Assembly (NCBI GenBank): GCA_937897325.1
Contig: CALCOY010000015.1
Location: 1 to 64,000 of the forward strand
Origin: an uncultured Shimia sp.
GTDB taxonomy: Bacteria; Pseudomonadota; Alphaproteobacteria; Rhodobacterales; Rhodobacteraceae
Length of the DNA: 64,000 nucleotides
Reading direction: 5' to 3'
Made by a program: the position numbers and the translations under genes. The notes below the pieces were generated by a model that was not told the DNA's origin, ran no database searches, and saw only the letters and a list, made by a program, of their open reading frames with translations. Numbering within the stretch: position 1 is the stretch's first letter; each line of letters opens with the position of its first letter. Of the stretch, positions 51,473 through 61,814 are shown in pieces.

Positions 51473-52451
51473 CCGTTGTCTCGGTAGCCTCAAACCCGAC
51501 CGAGCGAGGATCAAGATCGTAATGCGCCCCGCAAAACTGGCAATCCGCCGTGACACGGCCATCTTCTGTCGTCATCTTCTCGATGTCGCGGGCCGAATAG
51601 ATCGAGAGGCTTTGGCGCACACGATCTTCCGAACATGTGCATCCAAACCGGACCGATTGCGTGTCAAAGACAACCGGCCGCTCTTCATGAAACAACCGAG
51701 CAAGCAGGTCGCTGGGCGAAACCTGCGGGCCAATCATCTCGATCTCTTCAGCCGTGTCGAGAAGGATGTTCACGCGGCTCCAGTTCTCCGAATCCGAGCC
51801 TTCCAGAAGATCATTGGCCATCAGAATATCACCTGTCCCCTCAGTCTGGGCCACGAAGGGTGAGGCTTTCGGCATGTGCTGGATCATGACACCGCCAGCG
51901 CGCCAATGCTCTTTCCCGCCCGCTTCCGTGGACCGGCCAAAACTCAATTGAAACCGGGTTGGCAGCTGTTCGGATTGCGCAAAGTAGGCCTCTGCGCAAT
52001 GGGCCAGCGTATTCCCGGCCAAGGGTGTGATGCCCTGATATGGTGTCATCCCTTCCCCCTGGTCGATCATGATCGCGAAATAGCCGTCGCCGATCTGGTC
52101 ATACGGCCGCGCCTCGGTCAGCTTATCACGGTCAAAACTCGCATAGGCCCTGATCCGCGCCGACTCACCCTCTTTCTCGGGCCCATAGTAATCTGTCGCG
52201 ATCATGCGCACCGCGCCTTTCGACTGTACCTGCAAGGACAGCTTCCAGCGCAATTTGATGGTTTGGCCGATCAGGGCGGTCAGCAGTGCCATTTCCGCAA
52301 TCAGCGCTTCAACCTGGGGCGGATAGTCGTGCTGCTTGAGAATGCCGTCAAGAACGCCATCCAAACGGGCCACGCGCCCGCGAATGTCAGAAACATTAAG
52401 TTGGAATGGCAGGACGGTATCGTCCCACGCAATTTGCGATCCGGTGGTCAT
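51465..52451 (-). CDS. hslO: Hsp33 redox-activated chaperone
   Basis: A 328-residue holdase activated by oxidation. The C-terminal zinc-binding cysteines are present as FGCTCSEDR and CQFCGAHY. The N-terminal core has the family's ITPLAGNTLAHCAEAYFAQSEQLPT. I chose ATG 52451; the longer frame to 52655 overlaps the divergent NUDIX gene. Confidence 0.96.
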   Translation of the reverse strand: MTTGSQIAWDDTVLPFQLNVSDIRGRVARLDGVLDGILKQHDYPPQVEALIAEMALLTALIGQTIKLRWKLSLQVQSKGAVRMIATDYYGPEKEGESARIRAYASFDRDKLTEARPYDQIGDGYFAIMIDQGEGMTPYQGITPLAGNTLAHCAEAYFAQSEQLPTRFQLSFGRSTEAGGKEHWRAGGVMIQHMPKASPFVAQTEGTGDILMANDLLEGSDSENWSRVNILLDTAEEIEMIGPQVSPSDLLARLFHEERPVVFDTQSVRFGCTCSEDRVRQSLSIYSARDIEKMTTEDGRVTADCQFCGAHYDLDPRSVGFEATETTGD

Positions 52452-52527
52452 CGGGGTTTCCTTACCTGCCCAGGATTGGCATATCGGCGTTATATAGGCG
52501 GATTGCGTCTGACTGAAAGAGGGCAAG

Positions 52528-52974
52528 ATGATCCCACGCGTCGGCGAACGGCCCCGATCCGACAAAAGATATAGGTTGCGACCCGGCGCATATGCCGTCC
52601 TTCCGCTTGGTCGTCGAGTTCTTCTGACAGCGCAAACTGAACCGGAACTGGACATTCAACTGCCCGGTGGCGGTATTGATCCTGGCGAAAGCCCTTTGCG
52701 TGCGCTCTACCGGGAAGTCATCGAGGAAACGGGTTGGAGCATTGCGCGCGCCCGCCGACTGGGTGCCTTCCGCCGTTTCGTGTTCATGCCGGAATATGAT
52801 CTTTGGGCCGAAAAGCTCTGCCAGGTCTACATCGCGCATCCTGCGCGCCAGATTGCAGATCCGGTCGAGGCGCATCACGAAACACTTTTGTTGAAACCGG
52901 CGGAAGCCTGCGACGCGCTGGCAAATGATGGGGACCGAGCGTTCCTCCGCAAAGCACTGCGAGAGACTTTGTAG
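52528..52974 (+). CDS. NUDIX hydrolase
   Basis: A 148-residue protein with the full NUDIX box GGGIDPGESPLRALYREVIEETGW. GAGGGCAAG precedes the ATG. Substrate cannot be predicted; it is shorter than typical ADP-ribose pyrophosphatases. Divergent from hslO and convergent with the phosphatase gene. Confidence 0.9.
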   Translation: MIPRVGERPRSDKRYRLRPGAYAVLPLGRRVLLTAQTEPELDIQLPGGGIDPGESPLRALYREVIEETGWSIARARRLGAFRRFVFMPEYDLWAEKLCQVYIAHPARQIADPVEAHHETLLLKPAEACDALANDGDRAFLRKALRETL

Positions 52975-52986
52975 CGTTTCTTTGGG

Positions 52987-54258
52987 CTAGACGTGACCGC
53001 CATACTCCAACAAGACGCCAGAGATATCGTCCGGGAATGTGTCTGCGCCGGAAAATTCCGACAGGCGCCAGATCATCGCCTCGAAGAATGCGTGGCCGCG
53101 CATGTCGAACAATTCCGCGGCAATTTTGGCCAGACCTTCTTCGCTTAGCAATTCGTTGTCATCCCCCGGGCATTCGGTGACGCCATCGGACAAAAGCAGC
53201 AGCCGGTCGCCAGCAGCAAGCTGAACTTCAAAATCCTCAAACGAAATCCCAGACATCAATCCGACGGGAAATCCGCCGGGGCCAAATTGTTCAATCTGGC
53301 CATCGCTGCGTTGAACAAGCGGATAGGGATGACCAGCCTGTGCCATGCGGACGCGCCCTGTCATCAGATCGACATCGGCAAGGATCATGGTGAAGTAGTG
53401 TTCCGTCTTCATCTCATCGAGAACAAGATCGTTCATCGTCTCGATCACGTCGCTTGGCTTGCGAAAAAGGTAAGTGCCGTCATCATCCTTCCTGAGGGCC
53501 ACATTCTGATCAAGTGCGGTAGCTGAAAGGTACCCCGCAACCCGCGCGGTCATCAGGGCGGAACTGATCCCGTGCCCCGACACATCAATTGCATAAAGAC
53601 CAACATGGCCAGGTTCGGCGGGGAACATACCTACAAGATCGCCGCCCACATGACCACTGGATCGCAGAAACAATGAGACATCCGCGCCATCAACCCTTTG
53701 TTGCCGCTCGGGAACCAAGGATTGTTGCAGTTTTTTTGCCTCAATCAGATCGCTATCCAGTGACGAATAGAGCCTTTTCAGTTCGCTCAAGGTATCCGAT
53801 ATCAGCCGGTTCTTCTCGGTCAGTTCACGCTGCATCGTAACCACGCGCTCACCGGCCGTGATGCGCGCGCGCAATTCATGCGCATGCACCGGTTTCGTCA
53901 GAAAGTCATCCGCCCCCGCATCGAGCCCCTTGGCTACATCGGGCGTTCCGCTTTTGGCTGTCAGGAGGATGAAGTATGTGTAATCCTCTGCGGTGAGATC
54001 GCGGAATGCCTTGCAGAATTCCAGCCCGCTCATCCCGGGCATCATCCAGTCACTGATCACCACCTCAGGTGGAGTTTTTTGGCACATCATAAGCGCGTCA
54101 ATCCCTGACGCTGCCTCAAACACCTCATACCCCAGTCGGGTGAGGGACGAGGTCAGGATCTTGCGCTGCAACTTGCTGTCATCAACGATTAGAACGCGCG
54201 TCGGTCGGTCATGCCCAATCGGTGGCAGGACGACGGACTGAACTTTCTGAAATTGCAT
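52987..54258 (-). CDS. response regulator with SpoIIE/PP2C phosphatase output (RsbU-like)
   Basis: A 423-residue protein: receiver domain (residues about 20-140; VLIVDDSKLQR, SDWMMPGMSG with the phospho-Asp, LLTAK, TKPV), a coiled-coil linker (about 140-185), and a PP2C-type phosphatase (VGGDLVGMF, YAIDVSGHGISSALMTA). Such proteins dephosphorylate anti-anti-sigma factors in partner-switching cascades. The divergent Hpt gene is a likely phosphorelay partner. Confidence 0.95.
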   Translation of the reverse strand: MQFQKVQSVVLPPIGHDRPTRVLIVDDSKLQRKILTSSLTRLGYEVFEAASGIDALMMCQKTPPEVVISDWMMPGMSGLEFCKAFRDLTAEDYTYFILLTAKSGTPDVAKGLDAGADDFLTKPVHAHELRARITAGERVVTMQRELTEKNRLISDTLSELKRLYSSLDSDLIEAKKLQQSLVPERQQRVDGADVSLFLRSSGHVGGDLVGMFPAEPGHVGLYAIDVSGHGISSALMTARVAGYLSATALDQNVALRKDDDGTYLFRKPSDVIETMNDLVLDEMKTEHYFTMILADVDLMTGRVRMAQAGHPYPLVQRSDGQIEQFGPGGFPVGLMSGISFEDFEVQLAAGDRLLLLSDGVTECPGDDNELLSEEGLAKIAAELFDMRGHAFFEAMIWRLSEFSGADTFPDDISGVLLEYGGHV

Positions 54259-54405
54259 GACGTCACCAAAGATCTCGTTTGCGATGGTGCTAGAGGCAGT
54301 CCTTTAATGATCGGTGAAAGGAAAAATCCGAAAACCTAAAGGTTTATCAGTTACGTTCAATTAACCCTTACCCAGCATCCAAAGCAGGATTGATGGAGAT
54401 TGACC
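54259..54405. promoter_or_regulatory. divergent promoter region of the PP2C regulator and Hpt genes
   Basis: A 147-base AT-rich space with the short inverted repeat AAACCT/AGGTTT at 54332-54345. No gene. Promoters for both directions are presumed; none could be assigned with certainty. Confidence 0.4.
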
Positions 54406-54729
54406 ATGATTGATTGGGACCGGGTGAAGCTGCTTCGCGAAGAGGTGGGCGAAGAGGACTTTGAAGAAGTTGTGGACATCTTCCTTGAAGAGGTTGACGA
54501 GGGCGTTCAGCCATTGCGCAAAGGCGATGGTGTCGCCGGGTTGGCAGAGCGGATGCACAGCCTGAAAGGCAGTGCCCTAAACCTCGGCTTTGCGGAGTTC
54601 TCCACGCTATGCCAGACTGCGGAAACCATGTCCGCCAACGGTAGGGCAACAGACGTGGATCTGGCCGATATCGTAGGCTGCTATGATCAGTCAAGGACTG
54701 TATTTGTCTGCGGACTTGAAGGTCTTTGA
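54406..54729 (+). CDS. Hpt (histidine phosphotransfer) domain protein
   Basis: A 107-residue four-helix-bundle protein with HSLKGSALNLGF at about residues 48-59; the His there is the phosphorylation site. GGAG precedes ATG 54406. It lies back to back with the receiver-PP2C gene, so it probably passes phosphate to or from that receiver. No histidine kinase is in the window. Confidence 0.93.
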   Translation: MIDWDRVKLLREEVGEEDFEEVVDIFLEEVDEGVQPLRKGDGVAGLAERMHSLKGSALNLGFAEFSTLCQTAETMSANGRATDVDLADIVGCYDQSRTVFVCGLEGL

Positions 54730-54730
54730 C

Positions 54731-55543
54731 CTAAACGAGCTTGTAAAAATGCTGCGGGCCCGGCGTACCGAACTTGGCATTCGCGATTGACCGAAGCTTG
54801 CGCATGCCCTTCAACCACTTGTCAGGATCTGCCGCACGAAGTTCCGTGTATTCAGAGACTTGCGGATGCGGCAGAATCCGGAACCGTTCCGCCCTCACAC
54901 CATCGATAATCGCATGGGCCACGTCGTCGGCAGTCAGAAGCGTTTCATGCGCCGCAGCTTCCTCCTCCCCCACGCCAACCATTGGCGTTGCCACATATTG
55001 CGGGCAGACCACTGAAACACCGATCCCTTCATCACCATGCGTTATCGCCAGCGATTCCGCGAAACTGACCGCCGCATGCTTGGTCGCCGAATAGGCCGCA
55101 TCTCCGATCTGGTTCAAAAGGCCAGCCGCCGAGGCAGTGTTGACAAAATACCCGGCACCGCGCTCGATCATCGCGGGCAGCAAAACCCGCGCCGCATAGA
55201 CATGCGCCATCACGTGGACATTCCAATTCAATTGCCAATCGTCATTGCTGGCAGAGGCCGCATGATCGGGCTGCCCGCGCCCCAAACCCGCATTTGAGAC
55301 AAAGCAATCAATCGGTCCAAGCTGCGCCTCGGTCTCGGATATCGCGGATCTCAAAGACGTCTCGTCGGTCACATCGCAACTGAAGGCCACACCAGACACC
55401 TCGGCCGCGACAGCCTGCGCGGCCTCCGGATTGCGATCAATAATGCTGAGCCGGGCTCCTTCCTTGGCAATTGCCCGCGCAAGGGCCGCACCAATGCCAC
55501 TGCCCGCACCGGTGATGGCCACGACTTTTCCAGAAAACTCCAT
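54731..55543 (-). CDS. short-chain dehydrogenase/reductase
   Basis: A 270-residue classical SDR: TGAGSGIG cofactor loop near residue 12, NAG strand, catalytic Ser in the NTASAAG block and YSATK (Tyr-Lys). Asp/Arg pattern after the second strand (IIDRN) suggests NAD. Convergent with the Hpt gene, one base between stops. Substrate unknown. Confidence 0.93.
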   Translation of the reverse strand: MEFSGKVVAITGAGSGIGAALARAIAKEGARLSIIDRNPEAAQAVAAEVSGVAFSCDVTDETSLRSAISETEAQLGPIDCFVSNAGLGRGQPDHAASASNDDWQLNWNVHVMAHVYAARVLLPAMIERGAGYFVNTASAAGLLNQIGDAAYSATKHAAVSFAESLAITHGDEGIGVSVVCPQYVATPMVGVGEEEAAAHETLLTADDVAHAIIDGVRAERFRILPHPQVSEYTELRAADPDKWLKGMRKLRSIANAKFGTPGPQHFYKLV

Positions 55544-55552
55544 GATGCCTCC

Positions 55553-56779
55553 CTAAATCACGAATTCCGCGATCGTCTCATCATTCGTGATGTCGGTATA
55601 GGTGAACCCTGCGTCATCCAACCGCGCAAAAAGATGGCCGAAATTCGCGGCTTCGGTTGTTTCGATCCCGATCAGCACAGACCCGAAGTTACGCGCAGAT
55701 TTCTTCAGATATTCAAAGCGCGTAATGTTGTCATGCGCGCCAAGATTGTTCAGGAAATCCTTCAGCGCGCCGGGTCGCTGCGGCAGGCGCAGAATAAAAT
55801 ACTTCTTCAGCCCCGCAAAACGCTGTGCGCGTTCCTTGACCTCCGGCAAACGCTCGAAATCAAAGTTTCCTCCGGATGTCACACAGACGACCCGCTTGCC
55901 CTTGATGTCCTGGGCCACGTCCTGCAGCACGTCCACCGCCAGAGCCCCGGCCGGTTCCAGCACGATCCCTTCGACATTCAGCATCTCAACAATCGTGATG
56001 CAGATACGATCCTCGGGCACGGCGACAACGTCCGACAGCTTCGTACGGCTGAGGCAAGAAAACGTGTTCTCACCAATCCGCGCAACCGCCGCACCATCAA
56101 CGAATGTGTCGATCTTGGGCAGGGTCACGGGTGCGCCTTCGCTCAAAGCCGCTCGCAGGCTGGCGCCGCCCTGCGGCTCCACGAATGTATAATCAACCTG
56201 ATCCCCGAAATAACTGCGGGTCCCGGCGGAAAGGCCCCCGCCCCCGACCGGCAATACAATGTGATCCGCAGGCTGCGGGATCTGACCTTCGATCTCAACC
56301 GCAACGCTGGCCTGACCTTCGATCACGTCAGGATCGTCGAACGGCGACAGAAAGTGCGCGCCAGCCTTGCTGCAAAACGCCATCGCCGAGCCCAGCGTGT
56401 CATCGAAATAGTCACCCGTCAGCCGAATCTCGATCTGATGGCCCCCGAACATTCGCGTTTTCTGGATCTTTTGCTCGGGCGTGGTGACCGGCATGAAGAT
56501 GACCCCGCGTTTGCCGAAATGCCGGCACATGAAGGCCACGCCCTGCGCGTGATTGCCGGCACTTGCGCAGACGAAGATGTCTTTCTGTGGCACCTTGCGC
56601 ATCGCGTTGAAGGCCCCGCGCAGCTTGTAGGATCGCACCGGGCTCAGATCCTCGCGCTTCAACCAGATGTCAGCCTCATAAATCTCCGACAGATGCGCAT
56701 TCCGCAAAAGCGGCGTGGGCGGGAAAACCGATCGCATCGCCGCTTCTGCTGCGCGCGCCTTTTCGCAAAACGTGTTCAT
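55553..56779 (-). CDS. ilvA: threonine ammonia-lyase (biosynthetic)
   Basis: A 408-residue PLP enzyme making 2-oxobutyrate for isoleucine synthesis. PLP-binding Lys is in [10 protein letters not shown], the glycine loop is [12 protein letters not shown], and a single C-terminal ACT-like domain ([19 protein letters not shown]) would sense isoleucine. ATG 56779 has GTGGGA upstream; a GTG at 56797 is possible. Confidence 0.95.
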   Translation of the reverse strand: MNTFCEKARAAEAAMRSVFPPTPLLRNAHLSEIYEADIWLKREDLSPVRSYKLRGAFNAMRKVPQKDIFVCASAGNHAQGVAFMCRHFGKRGVIFMPVTTPEQKIQKTRMFGGHQIEIRLTGDYFDDTLGSAMAFCSKAGAHFLSPFDDPDVIEGQASVAVEIEGQIPQPADHIVLPVGGGGLSAGTRSYFGDQVDYTFVEPQGGASLRAALSEGAPVTLPKIDTFVDGAAVARIGENTFSCLSRTKLSDVVAVPEDRICITIVEMLNVEGIVLEPAGALAVDVLQDVAQDIKGKRVVCVTSGGNFDFERLPEVKERAQRFAGLKKYFILRLPQRPGALKDFLNNLGAHDNITRFEYLKKSARNFGSVLIGIETTEAANFGHLFARLDDAGFTYTDITNDETIAEFVI

Positions 56780-56883
56780 TCCCACTGTCTGACCCACGCA
56801 GCCCGGCCAAGCAAGCGCTGGCTGTCTTGCTCACATCCCCAAAACCCGCTACGCCCCGCCCGTTATCGCCGAAAGGAACCCTG

Positions 56884-58101
56884 ATGTCTGCGCCCAAAAA
56901 AGTTGTTCTGGCCTATTCCGGTGGTCTTGATACCTCGATCATCCTCAAGTGGTTGCAGACGGAATACGATTGCGAAGTCGTGACTTTCACCGCCGATCTG
57001 GGACAAGGGGAAGAGCTGGAACCGGCGCGCAAGAAGGCCGAGATGATGGGCGCCTCAGCAATCTACATCGAGGATCTGCGCGAAGAATTTGTCCAAGACT
57101 TCGTCTTTCCAATGTTTCGGGCCAATGCGGTCTATGAAGGCCTTTACCTGCTGGGCACCTCCATCGCGCGACCGCTGATCTCAAAGCGGCTGGTGGAAAT
57201 CGCCGAAACCGAAGGCGCCGATGCGGTGGCCCACGGTGCCACCGGCAAGGGCAACGACCAGGTGCGGTTTGAACTGGCGGCCTATGCGCTTAACCCCGAC
57301 ATCAAGGTGATCGCACCCTGGCGGGAATGGGATCTGACCAGCCGGACGAAACTGATAGACTTTGCCGAGAAAAACCAGATCCCTATCGCGAAAGACAAAC
57401 GCGGTGAGGCACCATTCAGCGTAGATGCGAACCTTTTGCACACCTCGACCGAGGGCAAGGTGCTTGAGGACCCAGCCGAAGCAGCGCCCGACTACGTCTA
57501 TCAGCGCACGGTCGATCCTCAGAATGCGCCAGATACACCGGAATATGTCGAGATCGGCTTTGAAAAAGGTGATGCGGTGTCGATCAATGGTAAGGTAATG
57601 TCCCCCGCCGCAATCCTGACCAAGTTAAACGAATTGGGCGGCAAACACGGCTGTGGGCGTCTCGATCTGGTGGAAGGTCGGTTTGTTGGAATGAAGTCCC
57701 GGGGCATCTACGAAACACCCGGCGGGACGCTTCTGCTGGAAGCGCATAGGGGGATCGAGCAGATTACGCTCGATCGCGGGGCAGCGCATCTCAAAGATGA
57801 ACTGATGCCCCGCTATGCAGAACTGATCTACAACGGCTTCTGGTTCAGCCCTGAACGGGAGATGCTGCAAGCAGCCATCGATGCGTCGCAAGCTCACGTC
57901 ACGGGCACAGTTCGCCTCATGCTCTATAAGGGTGTCGCACGCACCGTCGGTCGCTGGTCAGACCACTCGCTTTATTCTGAGGCCCACGTCACCTTCGAGG
58001 ACGACGCTGGCGCTTATGATCAAACGGATGCGAAAGGCTTTATCCAGCTCAACGCCCTGAGGCTGAAGCTTCTGGCGGCTAGGGACAGACGGCTAAGCTA
58101 A
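56884..58101 (+). CDS. argG: argininosuccinate synthase
   Basis: A 405-residue ATP-dependent ligase joining citrulline and aspartate. Motifs: [10 protein letters not shown] (P-loop), [14 protein letters not shown] and [16 protein letters not shown] precedes ATG 56884; the longer frame has no ribosome site. Its stop overlaps the convergent decarboxylase gene by four bases. Confidence 0.97.
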   Translation: MSAPKKVVLAYSGGLDTSIILKWLQTEYDCEVVTFTADLGQGEELEPARKKAEMMGASAIYIEDLREEFVQDFVFPMFRANAVYEGLYLLGTSIARPLISKRLVEIAETEGADAVAHGATGKGNDQVRFELAAYALNPDIKVIAPWREWDLTSRTKLIDFAEKNQIPIAKDKRGEAPFSVDANLLHTSTEGKVLEDPAEAAPDYVYQRTVDPQNAPDTPEYVEIGFEKGDAVSINGKVMSPAAILTKLNELGGKHGCGRLDLVEGRFVGMKSRGIYETPGGTLLLEAHRGIEQITLDRGAAHLKDELMPRYAELIYNGFWFSPEREMLQAAIDASQAHVTGTVRLMLYKGVARTVGRWSDHSLYSEAHVTFEDDAGAYDQTDAKGFIQLNALRLKLLAARDRRLS

Positions 58102-59522
58102 CGGCTGCGCTTGACCCGCCATGCGACGTATCGGGACATACCGCGCTCCAGCAGCGACGGCGAACCCGAGGCATGAAGATCCAGCTCGGCCCCGCCCGCG
58201 CGATACATCTCGGCGAAGACATCCAGAATACGTTTCTTGACCATGCCGCGGAGCGGCACATGCGACATCATCCCATAGGTCGCCGCACTGCCCGAATTGG
58301 CAAGCCCCGGATTGCTTCGCACGATGTCGACCGACTTGCGCAGATCAGCGAGGTATTCGGGAACAACGGCAAGATGCTGCGCGGTTACCATCGCGTGGAT
58401 CCCGTCCGGCTTTTGCGTCCGGTTCAGACTCCACCCCGCCAGTTCCATCTGTGCGGCGACAGCAAAGATATTCAGATCCTTGTCGTTTGATCGATAGGCT
58501 ATCAGCGGCCCCTTGGGATCTCCAATCACAACGAGGCCCTCAATCGCCTCAATGCCTTGCCGGAGTTGTTCGACCGCATCGGATGTTTGACGCGCCAATT
58601 CTCGATAACCCTCCGTTCCGATCTTCTGCAGCGTGGCCCAGGCGGCCGCATATGCACCCCCCGGCCGCGTACCAAGCAAGGCGGGTGATGCAAAGATACC
58701 GCCCGGCCAATCCTCATAGACGAACATCTGGTGTTTCAGCGTGTCGAGATCGCGATAGGTTATTGTCGACGCCCCCTTGGCTGCATAGCCGTATTTGTGC
58801 ACGTCGGCCGAAATCGACGTCACACCCGGAACGCGAAAGTCCCAGGGTGGCATCACCGTTCCATTCATCTCCATGAAAGGCAGAATGAACCCTCCTACAC
58901 AGGCATCGACATGCATTGGCACATCTTGGCCTTGCGCAATCTCCGCCATTTCTTCAATCGGATCGATCAGTCCGAAGGGATACTCGGGTGCGGACCCCAA
59001 AACCATAACAGTGTTTGAATTGATCAACTTGGGCAGTTTGCGCAGATCCGGTCGATGATCCTTGCCAATCGGCAAGAGCTTGACCTTCACTCCGAAATAC
59101 TCCGACGCCTTGAACCACGCCACATGCGCCGTTTCGGCCAGGATCATATTGGGTCGGCGCACTTTCCGCGTCTTGCGCGCCAGATCACGGTAGGTCTTCA
59201 CCGCCATCAGGCAGCTCTCCGTCCCGCCCGCCGTCATAACACCGCAACTGTCCGGCCCACCGTTGAGCAACCCCGCTACGATAGAGATGACCTCGGTTTC
59301 CATCTGCTTGACGCTTTGAAACACCGACGGATTGAGCCCATTGGCCGATGAAAACTGCGCATAGGCCTTGCTTAGAAACGCATCATGCCCTTCATCCAAA
59401 TGATAAACGAGGCTCCACAGCCGCCCCTCTTTGTATTTCGGATCCTGCGCAGCAAACGACTGAAGATCCTCCAATACATCCGCCTCGGTACGGCCGTTCG
59501 GCGGCAGGCTTTGATGTTCCAT
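58098..59522 (-). CDS. PLP-dependent decarboxylase, sphingosine-1-phosphate lyase-like
   Basis: A 474-residue group II decarboxylase-fold enzyme. The PLP lysine is in [13 protein letters not shown], with the upstream [19 protein letters not shown] and MHVDACVGG blocks. This wording resembles sphingosine-1-phosphate lyases and their bacterial relatives more than glutamate decarboxylase. ATG 59522 has AGGAGCTGAA before it. Role in a bacterium without obvious sphingolipid genes here is unclear. Confidence 0.88.
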   Translation of the reverse strand: MEHQSLPPNGRTEADVLEDLQSFAAQDPKYKEGRLWSLVYHLDEGHDAFLSKAYAQFSSANGLNPSVFQSVKQMETEVISIVAGLLNGGPDSCGVMTAGGTESCLMAVKTYRDLARKTRKVRRPNMILAETAHVAWFKASEYFGVKVKLLPIGKDHRPDLRKLPKLINSNTVMVLGSAPEYPFGLIDPIEEMAEIAQGQDVPMHVDACVGGFILPFMEMNGTVMPPWDFRVPGVTSISADVHKYGYAAKGASTITYRDLDTLKHQMFVYEDWPGGIFASPALLGTRPGGAYAAAWATLQKIGTEGYRELARQTSDAVEQLRQGIEAIEGLVVIGDPKGPLIAYRSNDKDLNIFAVAAQMELAGWSLNRTQKPDGIHAMVTAQHLAVVPEYLADLRKSVDIVRSNPGLANSGSAATYGMMSHVPLRGMVKKRILDVFAEMYRAGGAELDLHASGSPSLLERGMSRYVAWRVKRSR

Positions 59523-59540
59523 TTCAGCTCCTGTAGCCAT

Positions 59541-60671
59541 CTATCGCGCCAGGATCAGCGCCAGCGAAATGCCAAGGTAATTGCCGATGGCAAAACCTAA
59601 GATACCAACAGAGATCCCGGACATCAAAAGCGCAGGGTTGCGCAGCCGCTCGACGATCATGGGCACAAAGGCGGGTGAAAGAAGCGCTGCGACCGAAGTT
59701 ACAATGAATGTCTCCACATCAACCCGCATCAAACTGCAAAATACGGCATGGATCAGCACCGTTCCAACCGTTGCCATGATCACAAATAACACGATGGTCA
59801 GATCAGCACCCACAAGCGCGCTCAGATCAAGGGACGCCGCAACCGAAAACGTAAAGGCGTAGATCAGGAACATGCCTATCGGTTCCGAAAACGTGTTTGC
59901 CCGGATCCAAGGGATCAGCGATGCGATCAACCCGAAGGTTGTCAGCAGCACGATGACAGCGATCTCGAACTGCGCGAAGCGGAAGGATGGGGCCAGAGCC
60001 AATGCAAGCCCCACGCAAACGCCCGCAAAGACAAGAACCAGTAAGGCAGGGCCCAAAACGGCGCCGCCACTTCCGTCCGCCAATGTCGGGGCCGCGTCGC
60101 TCTTGGAACTGGTGCTTTCGTCAAAAGGCGGGAGGACATAGCTGAACACGGATTTTGCAATTGTCAGCATGAACAGCAGGTACACCCCGCCCACGACCGT
60201 ATCGACCGTCGCGAACAACAAAAAACGGTCATCGGGGATGGTCAGCGCCACTTTCATCGCCGCCAGGTTCGCAACCCCGCCAGTATACATGCCGACCGCC
60301 ATGGCCGAGAATTGCTCGGCGTCGGTGACACCGCGCGTCTGCAACCAGAAAAACAGAAGCGTTGCGACAAATGACACGGCCACGACGGCACAGAACATGG
60401 ACGCCGTCGCCTTGCCCGCAATCCGGCCCCAAGCACGCAGATCGACGGAAAACAGCAATAGCGGCAGCGCAAAGGCCAGGCTGACCTCTGAAAGCGTCGT
60501 CCGCGGGCCATCCGCCGCATCCGGCAAAAGGCCTGAAAGACCCAGCAAAAGACCAGCCGCATAGCACAGCACAATTGCCCCCACCTTACCCGCAATCGCG
60601 ATCCTTCGCGTCGCAAACACGATGGCAAGCGGAACAGCCAAAAACAGCGCAAAAAACGGAATGTCGGACAT
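59541..60671 (-). CDS. DUF819-family membrane protein
   Basis: A 376-residue integral membrane protein with about ten helices and the family's MYTGGVANLAAMKVAL block, typical of DUF819 (YjcL-like) proteins. Located 18 bases upstream of the decarboxylase gene on the same strand, so probably co-transcribed; it may move a substrate or product. ATG 60671 chosen; the longer frame has no ribosome site. Confidence 0.88.
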   Translation of the reverse strand: MSDIPFFALFLAVPLAIVFATRRIAIAGKVGAIVLCYAAGLLLGLSGLLPDAADGPRTTLSEVSLAFALPLLLFSVDLRAWGRIAGKATASMFCAVVAVSFVATLLFFWLQTRGVTDAEQFSAMAVGMYTGGVANLAAMKVALTIPDDRFLLFATVDTVVGGVYLLFMLTIAKSVFSYVLPPFDESTSSKSDAAPTLADGSGGAVLGPALLVLVFAGVCVGLALALAPSFRFAQFEIAVIVLLTTFGLIASLIPWIRANTFSEPIGMFLIYAFTFSVAASLDLSALVGADLTIVLFVIMATVGTVLIHAVFCSLMRVDVETFIVTSVAALLSPAFVPMIVERLRNPALLMSGISVGILGFAIGNYLGISLALILAR

Positions 60672-60847
60672 GCGAACGATCAGATGGTCTTTTGGAAAAA
60701 CACGCTGGCATTCCGGTCCTCGAAGGTAAACAGAAAATACACTTCGGATCCTGGTCCTTTGTCGGTCACGCTTCCGCCCGGCATCTAAGCCTTGGTGGCA
60801 ACCAATCCACTGACTAAGGTCCATCGAAACATTTTTCAGGACGGGCT

Positions 60848-61729
60848 ATGTCACGGTTAAAGCTTGAACATTTGCGGACATTTCTCGCCGTTGCACGTTT
60901 CAAAAGCGTCAATCGCGCGGCCGAGGCGCTGAACCTCACTCAACCTGCCGTCACGTCCCGGATCAAGGCGCTTGAAGACAATCTGGGCGCGTCTCTTTTT
61001 GTGCGCTCAACTGCGGGAATGAGCCTGACCAAACGCGGTGACATGCTTTTGCAATACGCTGATCAGTTTCAGCACCTTTCAGAGCTTGTCGAACAAAACG
61101 TCGTTGATGCAAGCGGTGTAGACCGTCTCATACGGCTTGGCGTGTCGGAGACCATCGCGCAAAGCTGGCTACCCGACTTTGTCGGCGCGCTTCACAAGAC
61201 ATTCCCGCAACTCAAGATCGAAATCAGCGTCGATATCTCGATCAACTTGCGCGAACAGCTTCTTGGCCGCGAGATTGATCTGGCCATCCTTCTCGGCCCG
61301 ATCTCGGACTTCACGATCGACAACGTGATCTTGCCGGATGTCGATCTGGCCTGGTATCGCGCCCCTGGCCGTACATCCGCCGATCACGTCGATCTGTCGG
61401 CGATCCCTATCGCGACATACGCTCGAAATACCAGACCCTACCGCGAATTGCGGGCCGCGCTTTTCGAACGGTTCGGCCCGGAGATTTCGATGTTTCCGTC
61501 GTCCTCCCTGTCCTCCTGCTTCCGGATGGTCGAGGCCGGGCTGGCTGTCGGTGCCCTGCCAATCTCACTCGGCGCATCACTCGAAAGGGAAGGCAAGCTT
61601 ACCCGATTTGATCCCGGCTGGACCCCAAAGCCGCTAAGCTTCTCGGCCTCCTATCTGGGAGAGCCCAAAAGCCATCTGATTGAGACAGCGGCAAAAATCG
61701 CCAACCAGATCGCGCGCGCTGATATATAA
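60848..61729 (+). CDS. LysR-family transcriptional regulator
   Basis: A 293-residue LysR protein with the N-terminal helix-turn-helix (FKSVNRAAEALNLTQPAVTSRIKALEDNLG) and a periplasmic-binding-fold sensor. It is divergent from the DUF819-decarboxylase pair and upstream of the TRAP cluster, so could control either. Confidence 0.95.
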   Translation: MSRLKLEHLRTFLAVARFKSVNRAAEALNLTQPAVTSRIKALEDNLGASLFVRSTAGMSLTKRGDMLLQYADQFQHLSELVEQNVVDASGVDRLIRLGVSETIAQSWLPDFVGALHKTFPQLKIEISVDISINLREQLLGREIDLAILLGPISDFTIDNVILPDVDLAWYRAPGRTSADHVDLSAIPIATYARNTRPYRELRAALFERFGPEISMFPSSSLSSCFRMVEAGLAVGALPISLGASLEREGKLTRFDPGWTPKPLSFSASYLGEPKSHLIETAAKIANQIARADI

Positions 61730-61814
61730 AGATCTGTTATGACTTGACCCAAAAACATACTATTTGCGTTTATATATATTCAGCCGGATCGTAATCCAAT
61801 CAAAGGATTCGATT

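Noticed and set aside
55634-56884. 416-codon plus-strand frame opposite ilvA
   Set aside because: Shadow of ilvA with no motif or ribosome site.
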